Below are positions 1 to 10,400 of a stretch of DNA of 20,715 nucleotides, piece by piece. A program made the translations under genes and the position numbers. The notes under the pieces were generated by a model, which had not been told where the DNA came from, made no database searches, and worked only from the letters and a program-made list of their open reading frames with translations. This DNA is from Phoronis ovalis (Eukaryota > Phoronida > Phoronidae): the NCBI GenBank assembly GCA_028565635.1, contig JAOXYB010111047.1, positions 1 through 20,715 on the forward strand, in the 5' to 3' direction. Each line of letters begins with the position of its first letter. Positions within the stretch are counted from its first letter, which is position 1.

Positions 1-720
1 TTTAAAATTAATCCAAATTATTTGCTGTAAACAGTGGGTAGCAATCCAAATTTTTGAATATCGTTACTGTAGCAATCCAAAAAAATACAGTGAAAAGTAT
101 ACAATCCAAATCCAAAATTTTCAACGCAGCTGCACACCCCCACCAAAAAATAACCTGAGTACCCCCCCCCCAGGCTTTTGATAAGCTGCCACATGACACT
201 TTCTTGCCTGTGTATGTTTTTCATTTTTGGTTTGTTATTCTGTAAAGTTACGTTATGAAATGCATCTTAAATACTGTCATTTTAGAACAATGACTTATAA
301 TATGGACTCCAGTTGGACATATCGATCTGTTATTTTTTCAAGGAGGATTCTGTCTGTACTATAAGCACTCCATTTTGAGCTTCCAACAGCCTGATTACTC
401 TTTGCATCTACATATGATTCGTCTCATTGCACTTGTGTGGTGTATAGTTTATGATGTTTTTTGTGATATTTCAACCTTGTTTGATGGAAAGAGATAAAAA
501 AATGCGATAATACTGCTTACAACTGTTTTTTATTTGACTTGAAACTGAAGTAGTATAGTAAAATATAAATGTATCTGGTCATTGCAGTGCTTTATTAGTC
601 CAGTACAATTTGTACTGCTACAATGTCAAAATGATGTTTTTTACACTGTAAAAGTGTATTTCACCAAGTCAAGTAAGTACTTCAAAAATCATACTACTGT
701 CGTTTTTGTAAGAACTATGC
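1..720. other. Intergenic, no gene seen
   Basis: AT-rich non-coding sequence. The first 120 bases repeat the motif CAATCCAAA about four times at irregular spacing (near 43, 72, 102 and 108), followed by a run of about ten C residues near 162-171. No reading frame here resembles a protein, and open stretches are short. I see no exon of either neighbouring gene. Confidence 0.6.
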
Positions 721-959
721 TGAAAGGATTAGACTTGCTCAAGTCCTTGTGGACTTTAAAAAAAAATTAATGTTTATTTCTCTTTTTTATGTCTTGCAGT
801 TACATCACTGTGCTGTCATCAGTGTTAACACTCGACATATATATGATAGTAAAAAAAAAATGTTTTTCGAGACAATTAAAAACACTGATAAAAAAGAGAA
901 ATAAACATAATTTTTCTTTTTTTAAGTTCACAAGGACTTGAGCAAGTCTATGAAAGGAT
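721..959. mobile_element. Miniature inverted-repeat element with 9-bp target duplication
   Basis: A non-coding element of 221 bp (730-950) whose ends are long terminal inverted repeats. The left arm spans 730-790 and the right arm 888-950; the outer 22 bases pair perfectly and the rest differ by a few substitutions and 2 bases of length. The element is flanked on both sides by the same 9-bp direct repeat, TGAAAGGAT (721-729 and 951-959), which is the expected scar of transposase insertion. The interior encodes nothing. Long inverted repeats with a 9-bp duplication are typical of Mutator-like (MULE) non-autonomous elements; assignment to that superfamily is inference. The perfect duplication suggests a fairly recent insertion. 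Confidence 0.85.
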
Positions 960-1718
960 GGTAAGGTACAGTTACCTACATGTAACTAACTGTGTACTGC
1001 TGTGAATACAACAATGTTTCATCCGGTTATGGCAATTTACCAATTTTTGGTAGAGATGTGATGCCCATCCAAGTTTCAATACCCTAACCTGTGGTAAGGA
1101 CCCAAGGCTAAAAATGGCAAATTCATACCCCTTGATAGCTAAAAATATATCTTGATAACTATAATTTTAATAAGTAGTACTGAAGATTAAATGGTACAGC
1201 TGTTTTTTAGGAAAACGAATTCCATTAATATATGAAAAAGACCCATTGTAAACGGAGTTGATTCTCAACATCACAGGGCGACTACTAGTTACATAAAGGT
1301 TATGGGGCGAGCATCGTTCGGCATCAAATTCTTATTAAATTTGGAATATGCAGTTTAAAATAAAAAGCTTAACATAGCAAAAGCATACCGGCTTTTTCGG
1401 GAAGATACTACTTTCTCAGTAATTACATGAATATGTATCAGTTAGGTGGCAATTTTTGGAGAAAACTCTACTTTTTGAAAAGATCTTAACTAAAATATAA
1501 GCTCCAACACTTCTTGAGGTACAAAGCTGAAAACTTATCTCAAACTTTCAATTTTGGCTTCATTCAAAAATTACCCTAGTTAAGATTCAACTGACAGAAT
1601 CCATATAATTATTCTTTTTAACTACCCACAATTAAAATCAGAGTATAAAGTGGAAATAACTTACCTTCGCTGGCATAATTATGAATGCTTAACTTATACT
1701 TGCAGTAGCGTTGACTTT

Positions 1719-2118
1719 CCCTGGGGTCAGACTTAAATATATTACTGGCACCCATGTGCGTGATCAAAAACGCGTAAAAAGGGAGATTTTTAAGAACAAA
1801 GCGCGTTAGCGCGGGCTAATCATTTAAGATTGCATAAATATACAAAATGGTACTGAAAACCGCCACCCGCTTAACCAAATTTCGTCTCGAAGTTAATTTG
1901 CGATGCCTTTGGCTTTTGGAAGTTCGCGTGAATTTCACAAATTCCGTTTCCCGGGCATTTTCCAAAAAAACGCATTTAAGGTATTTAAAATTTCTTCCAG
2001 TCATTGAAAAGGGGTCAAAATTAAAAATGGAAAACGCATTTAGGGTCTTCAAGTTTTTCAAAAACCCATTCACGCACATGGCAAGGGTACCAGTAATATA
2101 TCTGAGTCAGAACCCCGG
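1719..2118. mobile_element. Element with imperfect terminal inverted repeats (about 400 bp)
   Basis: The left end (1719-1763) and the reverse complement of the right end (about 2072-2118) align over about 45 bases. Shared blocks include ATATATTACTGG and CATGTGCGTGA, and small indels separate them. Inside, the block AACGCATTTA recurs (near 1969 and 2034). The interior is relatively rich in CG dinucleotides. Overlapping frames on both strands are open for about 90 codons but look like no protein family. Flanks TGACTTT and TGATTTT are similar but not identical, so a target duplication is only possible. It is probably an old non-autonomous DNA transposon copy. Confidence 0.6.
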
Positions 2119-2144
2119 GTGATTTTAATGAAAGGGGATTTTTT

Positions 2145-2243
2145 TTTTTGCGATAACATTGGAAAAACGAAAAAACAATACTGTAACAATGGGAAATTTA
2201 TATACTGGATTATATTTCGTTTTCCCTAAAATTATCGCAAAAA
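2145..2243. repeat. Imperfect inverted repeat (hairpin)
   Basis: Left arm 2145-2173 and right arm 2215-2243 are reverse complements over about 29 bases with a few mismatches. Both contain TTTTTGCGATAA at the outer end and AAAACGAAA at the inner end. The loop is about 40 bases. It lies directly beside the 1719-2118 element and may be a separate small foldback element or a remnant. No coding content. Confidence 0.6.
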
Positions 2244-2249
2244 CTCGAT

Positions 2250-3377
2250 ACTTTGCCGCGGTTCTTTTCGGTTTATTGACGAAACGAATAAAAATCTGAC
2301 ATAAAATGTTATTAAATATGTAAATAGGGGCCCATAAATAGATATATTACATATGACGATGTATATAATTTAATCGGAGCTTAATTGAGTATATGTAGTG
2401 CTGGTCCTCGGAGTCGATAGTCGTTGAACAAAATCTTGTCTATTGATGTGTGACAAAGATTACAAGACATGTGATGCAGAAAGATCAAAGATCAAACTGC
2501 ATGATTACTTTCTTTTTAATAATCCGTAACTAAATTTATGTTCATGGTATTTGCGCTTAAAATGAGAATCTACGACAATCAAAAGTGCAGATTTCTGCGC
2601 CATTTCAGACCTATAATTGCTATCCCAGGCTATATAGATATATCCAAACAATTATACTGATTTTTTGATTGATTACTCTTTAATCGTACAATCAATATTT
2701 AATACTTTTAAGGAAATCAAATGTGTTTATGGTATCTTATTGCGTCACTCCCTAATTTACATCTAGCTACTAGGTTTTGCAAATATGCGCTAAATACAAA
2801 TTAATCTGATTTTAGTCAGAGTAAAAATTTGTAATTATTTTATGAACCACTACAATAATTACCATTAAAAATTAGTCTGCGTTCAGGCTGTTTTCTGAAT
2901 ATTATTATTATGATATCATTACATAGTCCGGCAGCTCTGGCTGTATATAACATTATACAATCATATGAGCAGAAAAAAATCAATTCAGTCCCTAAAAAGT
3001 GTCAATATCATTTTTGCAGGTATGTTACTAGGCAAATATTTTGATACTATAAAGATGTTGATACTGGGTAAAGAGATTAATCGTTTATTTTGGACAAAGT
3101 GTAACTATACTATGAAGTTTTAAAAAGAAAAGTTAAAATTTTAACCAAACGAGGTACTATTAAAGGTCAGACTAATGAAATTCAACGCGACAGACACTTC
3201 TACCTTCTATGCATATGCATGGTTGAAAATCGACACCCCAATTTTGTTTACATACAGGAGACACAGTATAACACTGATAATTTTAGAGATCCATGTAATT
3301 AAAATACCCAATATATTCAATGACTATTTATTCCGGGAGGAGTACTTGACAAAAAACTTGGTAGAGGTGTGAGGCCT
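2250..3377. other. Intergenic, no gene seen
   Basis: AT-rich sequence without a recognisable exon, RNA gene or long repeat. The longest open frame near its end (3175-3372, + strand) has no family resemblance and lies against the start of a minisatellite, so I treat it as chance. Confidence 0.5.
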
Positions 3378-3690
3378 CAGGTAAAAACCCTTATAACCAA
3401 TGGTAAAAATTGCTTTCCAAAAATAAACGCCATGGTAAAAACTTATTTGCGAAAACCATATCCCATGGTAAAATTCTCGAAAGTGCACCCCATGTATGCA
3501 GAAAGTAACTGTATGGTCAATTTATAATTGATGATATCAATGGTTTTTTTTTCAAGAAATACACCATTTGTAATTAATTATTTATTGAAAATATATACCA
3601 ATGGTAAAGATATTTGCAAAGAACAAGTGACCCCCATGGTAAAAATTGCCAAATACACAAAAAGATATCCCATAGTAAAAACTATAAGGC
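3378..3690. repeat. Degenerate minisatellite with CCATGGTAAAAA core
   Basis: The core (C)CATGGTAAAA(A) recurs with changes near 3378, 3398, 3430, 3463, 3599, 3634 and 3669, with weaker copies between. Neighbouring good copies are spaced about 33-35 bases apart. The sequence between cores often contains TTGC followed by A-rich bases. Copies are diverged, so the array is old or decaying. No coding content is evident. Confidence 0.65.
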
Positions 3691-3905
3691 TGTAACTGAA
3701 GGGGGCCAATGGGACGGCACATATATACAATCACTTTGAATGAGAGTACCTCCGCCCCCCGGGTTATTTATACCTAAATTTAGCAATTATTTTTGTAGAC
3801 AAGACATTATATACAATATTCTAATCAGGAGAATCTGAGTCCCATCTGATCACAACCTATCACGAATGCTTTAAACTTTACATTTGTCGCACTGCCGGGT
3901 CGCAC

Positions 3906-3927
3906 TTAACTGTTTTTAAACAGTTAA
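3906..3927. repeat. Short perfect palindrome
   Basis: TTAACTGTTT and AAACAGTTAA are perfect 10-base reverse complements separated by two T residues. A further CAGTTAA copy follows directly. It could form a small cruciform or hairpin; no function can be assigned. Confidence 0.6.
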
Positions 3928-4140
3928 CAGTTAAAGAAGTCACAATATAAAATACATTTATTGATATATTTATTTATTGACGAACATAAAATCTTACATC
4001 TGTATGGTCACTACATAATTAAATTACAAACTAAACAAAATCTACATTGTCAATCTATTTTCAAACTACCAAATATAACAAACAGACTATTATAAAATGC
4101 AAATAAATAATGTACAACGTGCATGAAATACAATATATGC

Positions 4141-4230
4141 ATGATCTTAGTTTTATCAATTAGTCCCACATTTAACTTACTGTAAAACGTCAATAAATAC
4201 AAATATATGATCTTAGTTTTATCAATTAGT
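4141..4230. repeat. 24-bp direct repeat upstream of the PDI promoter
   Basis: An identical 24-base block starting ATGATCTTAG occurs at 4141-4164 and 4207-4230, 66 bases apart. Each copy is followed further on by ACGTCAAT (4187-4194 and 4263-4270). This suggests a local duplication that copied a CRE-like ACGTCA half-site towards the PDI promoter. Confidence 0.65.
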
Positions 4231-4260
4231 GATCATTAGTCCCTCATATAAAACCTGTAA

Positions 4261-4479
4261 GAACGTCAATGTGCATGGAAAACGTGACTGGCAAGCGGAT
4301 AGCCTACTTCCCAAACAAGCCGGTTCCACGTGACATTATCGACCAGTCACAAATCCACACGCCAGCCTTGTCCGTATAAGAGCGCATGCGTGCTCTACGC
4401 CGACCTCTTGCCACGTTGAAAGTGGTAGTATAAACTCTGGGTTGTAAGTGGTCTCACTAAACACCAAAATAAAACAAAA
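4261..4479 (+). promoter_or_regulatory. PDI promoter with TATA box and ACGT-core motifs
   Basis: Directly upstream of the PDI start codon lies a TATAAA (4429-4434) and, 27 bases after its first T, an initiator-like CTCACTA centred on A4456. This predicts a short leader of about 24 bases. Upstream are several ACGT-core sites of the type bound by bZIP factors: ACGTCA (4263-4268), ACGTGAC (4282-4288), CCACGTG (4326-4332) and GCCACGTT (4410-4417). The sequence GCGCATGCG (4382-4390) resembles an NRF-1 site. PDI genes are commonly induced by the unfolded protein response through XBP1/ATF6 at CCACG-containing elements, so the cluster fits, but no full CCAAT-N9-CCACG element is present. Start site and factor binding are inference. 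Confidence 0.6.
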
Positions 4480-7400
4480 ATGAAGTTTGCAACTGTTGTA
4501 TTTAGCGTGGTATTAGGTGCTTTATTGACCCAAGCAGAAATTAAGGAAGAAGAAGGTGTTCTAGTACTAACTGATGATAATTTCGAAGGAGTAATCGCCG
4601 ACAACAAATACCTTCTGGTAGAATTTTGTAAGTATATATGCAGCTAAATGGCCATTCTTGTTGTGCAATGTTTGGTACTTTTTGCGGTATTATCTTTATG
4701 TAAGACACTTACTCAGTATTGCATAAATCAATGTACATGTTATCATCAATAGCGATTTAACATTTAAGACTTGTAGAATATGTTGCTCCCCACTTGTCTA
4801 TACTATAGATTATATTAATTATGTAATAATACCGGCATCTAGGCTGAGGGCAGTACTAAATTTTGATTTTAAACCATCATTGATAAAGTTTGCCCATTAT
4901 TGAAACATATGTCTGTTGCTCAGTCTTCTGTAGTTGATGTTGTAGAGTTTACAAGGAAGCATCCGGCTGTGTAAACAATGTAACGAGTACAAAACACAAC
5001 CTGTGTTTGCCTTTTTTGTCACTAGGGCAAAATTTTCCGTCGATTCTAAGAAATAGGCAGAGTTTGTACAGCTTTCATGTAAAAATCATCTCTCCGTAGT
5101 ACCGTGTGTAAACGAAAATATACTTTTTCAAGCCTACTGATTCGTATTCAGTGCCACTAAGTTGTGTTGAGTGTGACATCTAGAAAACATATGGTTCGTC
5201 TTGCAACTTCAGCTGCAGCTTATAAAAATTGCAAAAACGCAACACAAAACATGTTTATGACATTGTTCTTGTGTTCAGAAATATTCATTTTTCAAAAACA
5301 TATTTTTTTTGATAAATTAAAAATAGGTGTTAACATATGGTAGAAGGCCCATTTCAAAAATAATTTTACTCTCAGATGTATGTTAGAGGATGTGCAGGCA
5401 ATTAAAAGACACGTCAGTATTACAAAGACTTGCCTATTTACAGTTTTACACGTGTTGCTTTTTGATAAAATAATTAGAATACCCACATTTGCCATTTACC
5501 ATGTGGGTCTATTAAATAAGGGACTATTCTGGTGTTGTACAATTGTTTATAACAAGATTTATATTTAGATATAAATCTAAATATATTGATGAAATTCAAC
5601 ACAGTGAAATGCAAAGTTCAGTTATTCTTAAAAATTATAATTAAAATGTTATTATATTTATTTTGGACTTATTTTGGATAGCTTAACCACCTGTTCAGAT
5701 ACTATTAATGGTAATTACTGAACATTGAATATTGATTACTTAATAGCTTAGTATTTACTAAAACTGAAATAGGTAACACACATGTTTACCTTTGTATTTC
5801 CTCTAGTAGTTTTACATCTAGTATTTTCATTGGTGTTTATTTGTAGATGCCCCCTGGTGTGGTCATTGCAAAGCTTTGGAGCCTGAGTATGCCAAAGCTG
5901 CTGGAACTCTTGCAGAAGAAAAATCAGAAATCAAACTGGGCAAAGTTGATGCCACAGCACAATCCAGTCTCGCTGAAAAATATGAGGTCCGAGGTTATCC
6001 AACAATAAAATTTTTCCGTGATGGAAAACCATCTGAATATGGAGGTACACAAAAAAATTTAGATTTATAGAATGTGTCCTGAATATATTGTTATATTTAT
6101 GTTAATTGTCTGTGGAATATGCAAGTTGTTTTCATTAATATTTTCCTTATCATTGTGTAATTGCTGTTTTATCAGCGACAAGATTTGTTACATAAAATAA
6201 AATGAAGCAATTATGTTATGAAATTTAATATCTCAGTGTAATTACTTCAATTTCTGCCTGATTACTGTTTGAACTAAGAGAATAATAGAAATTTATAGAC
6301 AAAGGTATGGAAAGGGCCTTCCTATAAGTTTAATTAGTAATCATGATTTGTACTTTAATATTTTTTAATTCTCAGGTGGCCGTACTGCATCTGAAATTGT
6401 CAGCTGGCTGAACAAGAAGACTGGTCCAGCCGCCAAAACTCTGACAACTCCTGATGAATCCAAATCATTTGTTGACAAAGAGGATGTTGTTGTTGTTGGT
6501 TTCTTCAAGGTAAACAGTTGTTAAACTTTATTATTTTTTATTCTCTGGCATGTTACTAAAGGGAAATTGAAGTAGAGTTAAAGTATTCGAAAGATTTCCA
6601 TTAAAATATAAGCAATACATCTAAAAATGCTTCTTTTTGAATTTTAACTGTAGTATTTACAATCAGGTCATTACCTAGGATCCTGACTGACTTTCGACAG
6701 CATGTAGATGTCTTAATGTGTTTGACCTGTTTTCATTGTTGAGCATCATGAATTGTATGTATTGAAGGATATGCGTCAACAGGTTTTATTGCCACTAGAG
6801 ATAGTTATTAAATAGGTGTCATCTAGTCAAAATTGTCGACGTAACGATGTTGTGGCAAAACCTGATTGGTTGGAAAAGGATGAATGAAAATTAAGTGAAT
6901 TAATAATATCACACAAAATTTGTGTGCTCCTACTGTGTGTTTCATGATGTGGCAATTTAGAAAAAAAGGAAATGATAGGTTAAGAAAACGAGGAAATGAT
7001 AGGTTAAGAAACAGATTTCCGGTCAACTCCATAACATTTTAGCTTGAGTGCTAAAATTATGATCAGTGTTAAAGCTTTGAATTTTACCTAACTTGCATTT
7101 CTTGACAGCTCAAAGCTAACATTTTTTTCTGGAAAAGACTTATTTTAGTTTCCTCCCATGTATAGGCCTACTGACCACTTAGTTGCTAACGGAATTGTGC
7201 TTAAGAATGATAAAAAAAATTGCCAGTATAGTAACATTGTCAGAGTTGCCAAGCATTGGTCAGTCAAAAAGGATAGTCAATGTTCTGCCATGAATCGAAA
7301 CCTTGGAAGAGCAGCAAAACCTTGGTTTGACAAAATTAAAATCTAAGCATTCCTGTCCAATTAAGACATAATTAATGTCATGTGGTGAATTTCAATGCTC

Positions 7401-10400
7401 ATCAGTATTGAGTCTTCTAGATGTGCATCTATGCTGCACTGATGTACTTCTAACTATTCCTTGTAGGATGTGGAATCTGATGGTGCCAAAGCTTTCTTGG
7501 AAACAGCTGCTGATACAGACGATATCCCCTTTGCTATCACATCAGCTGATGATGTATTTGCTGAGCACAAAGTAGAAAAAGATGGTATTGTACTCTTCAA
7601 GAAGGTAAAGGGCATTTGATTGGTGTAAAGTTCTCTTGTGTTGTCAGTGACATAGCAGTGCTAATGAAGAAGAAGTTCAGGACTTTTTATCTGCTTGTGA
7701 CTTAATTTAAAATGAATACTGTAGTATTGTTGTTATTCAATGATGAAATTACTTAATGGATTGTTTTTTCAGTGACACAGCTGTGCCCTGTCTGACATCA
7801 TGGATGGTTATATTAAATGTTTTGCTACTTGTCATTGTATTTTGTAGTTTGACGAAGGACGAAATGTTTTTGAAGGCGGCTTTGATGCAGGCGAAATTGC
7901 TGCATTCATCCAAGCTAACCAGTTGCCACTGGTTAATGAATTCACTGATGAAGTATGTATCCATTGTTATTCATGTTGTTACTAATGTTGTATCTTTAAG
8001 TTTGATGAAGGCCGTAACGAATTTGACGGCGAAGAGTTAACTGCTTTGGAAATACTGAAGTTTGTTCGTCATAACCAACTACCCCATGTTGTCGAGTTTA
8101 CGCAGGAAGTAAGTTCACGCAGGTTGCTGTGGCCGTGGTGCTCTTCCATAAAATCCTTTTTTAATGTTGTTAAATATTTTATTGAATGCAAACAAGAATG
8201 TTAAGCTGAAGATCAAAGCTTTTAATGTTGCTGGTTGATATTTATATTTGTATCTTTTACCAAATCTGACTTATTATTCGTGAAATTCTGTCGTCTTGCT
8301 CCGATGCGCTTCTGTCTGTACGTTGAGTCTAGGGAGTGTAAAATTATGGTTTATAGTGCTGCTTTTTGTTTTTTGTACAGCTACGCTAGCTAGTGTCTAA
8401 ATGCATGTCAGTCAAACAGTCATTATGGCCAAATTGCAGAAGGTAATAATTGATTATGTCCGCTATGAAATATTGTTATGGCTTACGACATTTGTTCAGT
8501 AGTTCATTGTTCAGTTGCATACATTAGAATATAACGTGTAGTAAATAAACTGTTGCATGGTGATTTACTTGTGCTTTTTATTAGCAAGATTATGCATTTT
8601 TAATTAGTGATTCAATCTGTATTGCTGTGTGAGTAAAGTGTCTGCTTGAAGCAAAACATTTTCTGCACTTGCACTAAGTTGATGTTCATTGTTTTTGTAT
8701 TGTAGATTATTGTAGTCCACAGTAGTTAGATTCACCAGTAGTACAACCTAAATATCTATATGCATGAGCTGTCTATCACTAGATTCATGTTATTTCCGGA
8801 AACCCTCTCCCCAGTGTTTCGTACTATTTTCATTTTTCCCTAGAATAGGTACTAATGTACTATTTGCATGCACTTGGTGGAGCCAAACATTCGTCGTGTG
8901 ATTCATTCACAAATGGTATGATGGAAGTGTTTTGGGTACCAAGTACATGCAAATAGAATATTATTCCTAATCCTCGTCCTTTGTACTTATATTTCTCACT
9001 AGTAGTTTTTAATGCAATTTTTTATCGTAATTATAATGAAAGATGACTTGTGTTTCTAGGCTGCTTCTAAGATATTCAGTGGTTCCGTCAAAAGTCATAT
9101 TCTGTATTTCGTTAGCAAGAAGAGCGACGACTTCAGCAGTAAAATGGATGAATTCCGTTCTGTTGCTGTGGATTTCAAAGGAAAGGTAAGTTCACTTGTG
9201 AAATGTATGGCAATCTTACTGTACAGTAGAAGAAATGAGTCACTGTAATGTGCAGTGAAATGGTACTTGAAAGGCACCTGTTCTATGTTGTGATATTTAT
9301 AAAGTCTGACCGAACTTTAACCGCTAAGAGGCACTAGATGTCGGGGATTTCTTGAGTTAGCCAATCAGGTTACAGAATTTTTAACTGCACCATTTTTTGA
9401 CCAAAATTAGGTTATAATTCGGGGACTTCAGGGAAAAGTATAATTATTTTTGTATAGACATAGACAGATTCAAAATAGAATAAGTTCCTTTTATATAAAC
9501 AAATGTTGTGGAGAACCCTATTGTTATTGATTTTATTCTTACAAAATGCATATATTGGAGTGCAACCCTGCCTCATAAAAGTCCTAGTTGCTAGGTTTTC
9601 CACTTTTCTACTGAATTGTGCATTTGAGTGTGAAGTATTTAACTTTCTGGATTAAGCATGGTAAGAATAAACAAAATTATAAAAATTTGAGTGTATTTTT
9701 GTAATTAAAATTACCATCTGCGTTGTGGTACTTATCACAGAATCTTATGTTAGTGTTATATGTACAATATATTGTTCCACGTAGTTTATCTATACAGGTT
9801 AATAGTAATTTTTAATATTTGTAAAGTATTGATTCATGTCAACTTTTCACAGGTTCTCTTTATCTACATTGATACTGATACAGAAGACAACCAGCGTATT
9901 TTGGAATTCTTTGGTCTCAGCAAAGATGATGTACCATCCGTCCGCCTTATCAATCTCGAAGAAGACATGACAAAATTCAAGCCTGAAAGTACTGAATTGT
10001 CAGCTGCCAGTTTCCGATCATTCGTTCAAAATTACATTGATGGCAAACTCAAGGTAGATATGTATTTTCATTAAATATCCATACTTCTTTTAAAAGTCTG
10101 ATTGATTGTTGATGGGTAGAGATGTTTGTGTTCATGATTACATGCTAAAATTCTTGAAGATTGGTCATTCCTATGCTGAAAGCTTGCCAGATTTCTTGAT
10201 GATGGGATCATTCCTATATGCTGAGATCTGTATTTGCTTGTATATATTATTGTGTTCTTGAAAGCAAAGCCAGTCACTGACGTTTGTCATATTATATAAA
10301 TCATCCACACACAGTGAGTGTTCTACATATTCCATATTTTTATGTTGTTAATTTAGAACAAATGTGTATGTTTTTGCAGCCTCATCTGATGTCTGCAGAA

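Noticed and set aside
1816-2122. Overlapping open frames on both strands of about 90 codons
   Set aside because: They lie within the inverted-repeat element and match no transposase or other protein.
3378-3690. CRISPR-like array
   Set aside because: The repeats are degenerate and short, the spacers are not unique, and the context is an animal genome; it is a minisatellite.
7156-7346. 62-codon frame in PDI intron 3 as an extra exon
   Set aside because: It would disrupt the continuous PDI sequence between exons 3 and 4, and it has no family resemblance.
8001-8108. Exon 5b as a dead exon remnant
   Set aside because: It has no stop or frameshift, intact acceptor and donor, correct phases, and conservation focused on family-conserved residues.
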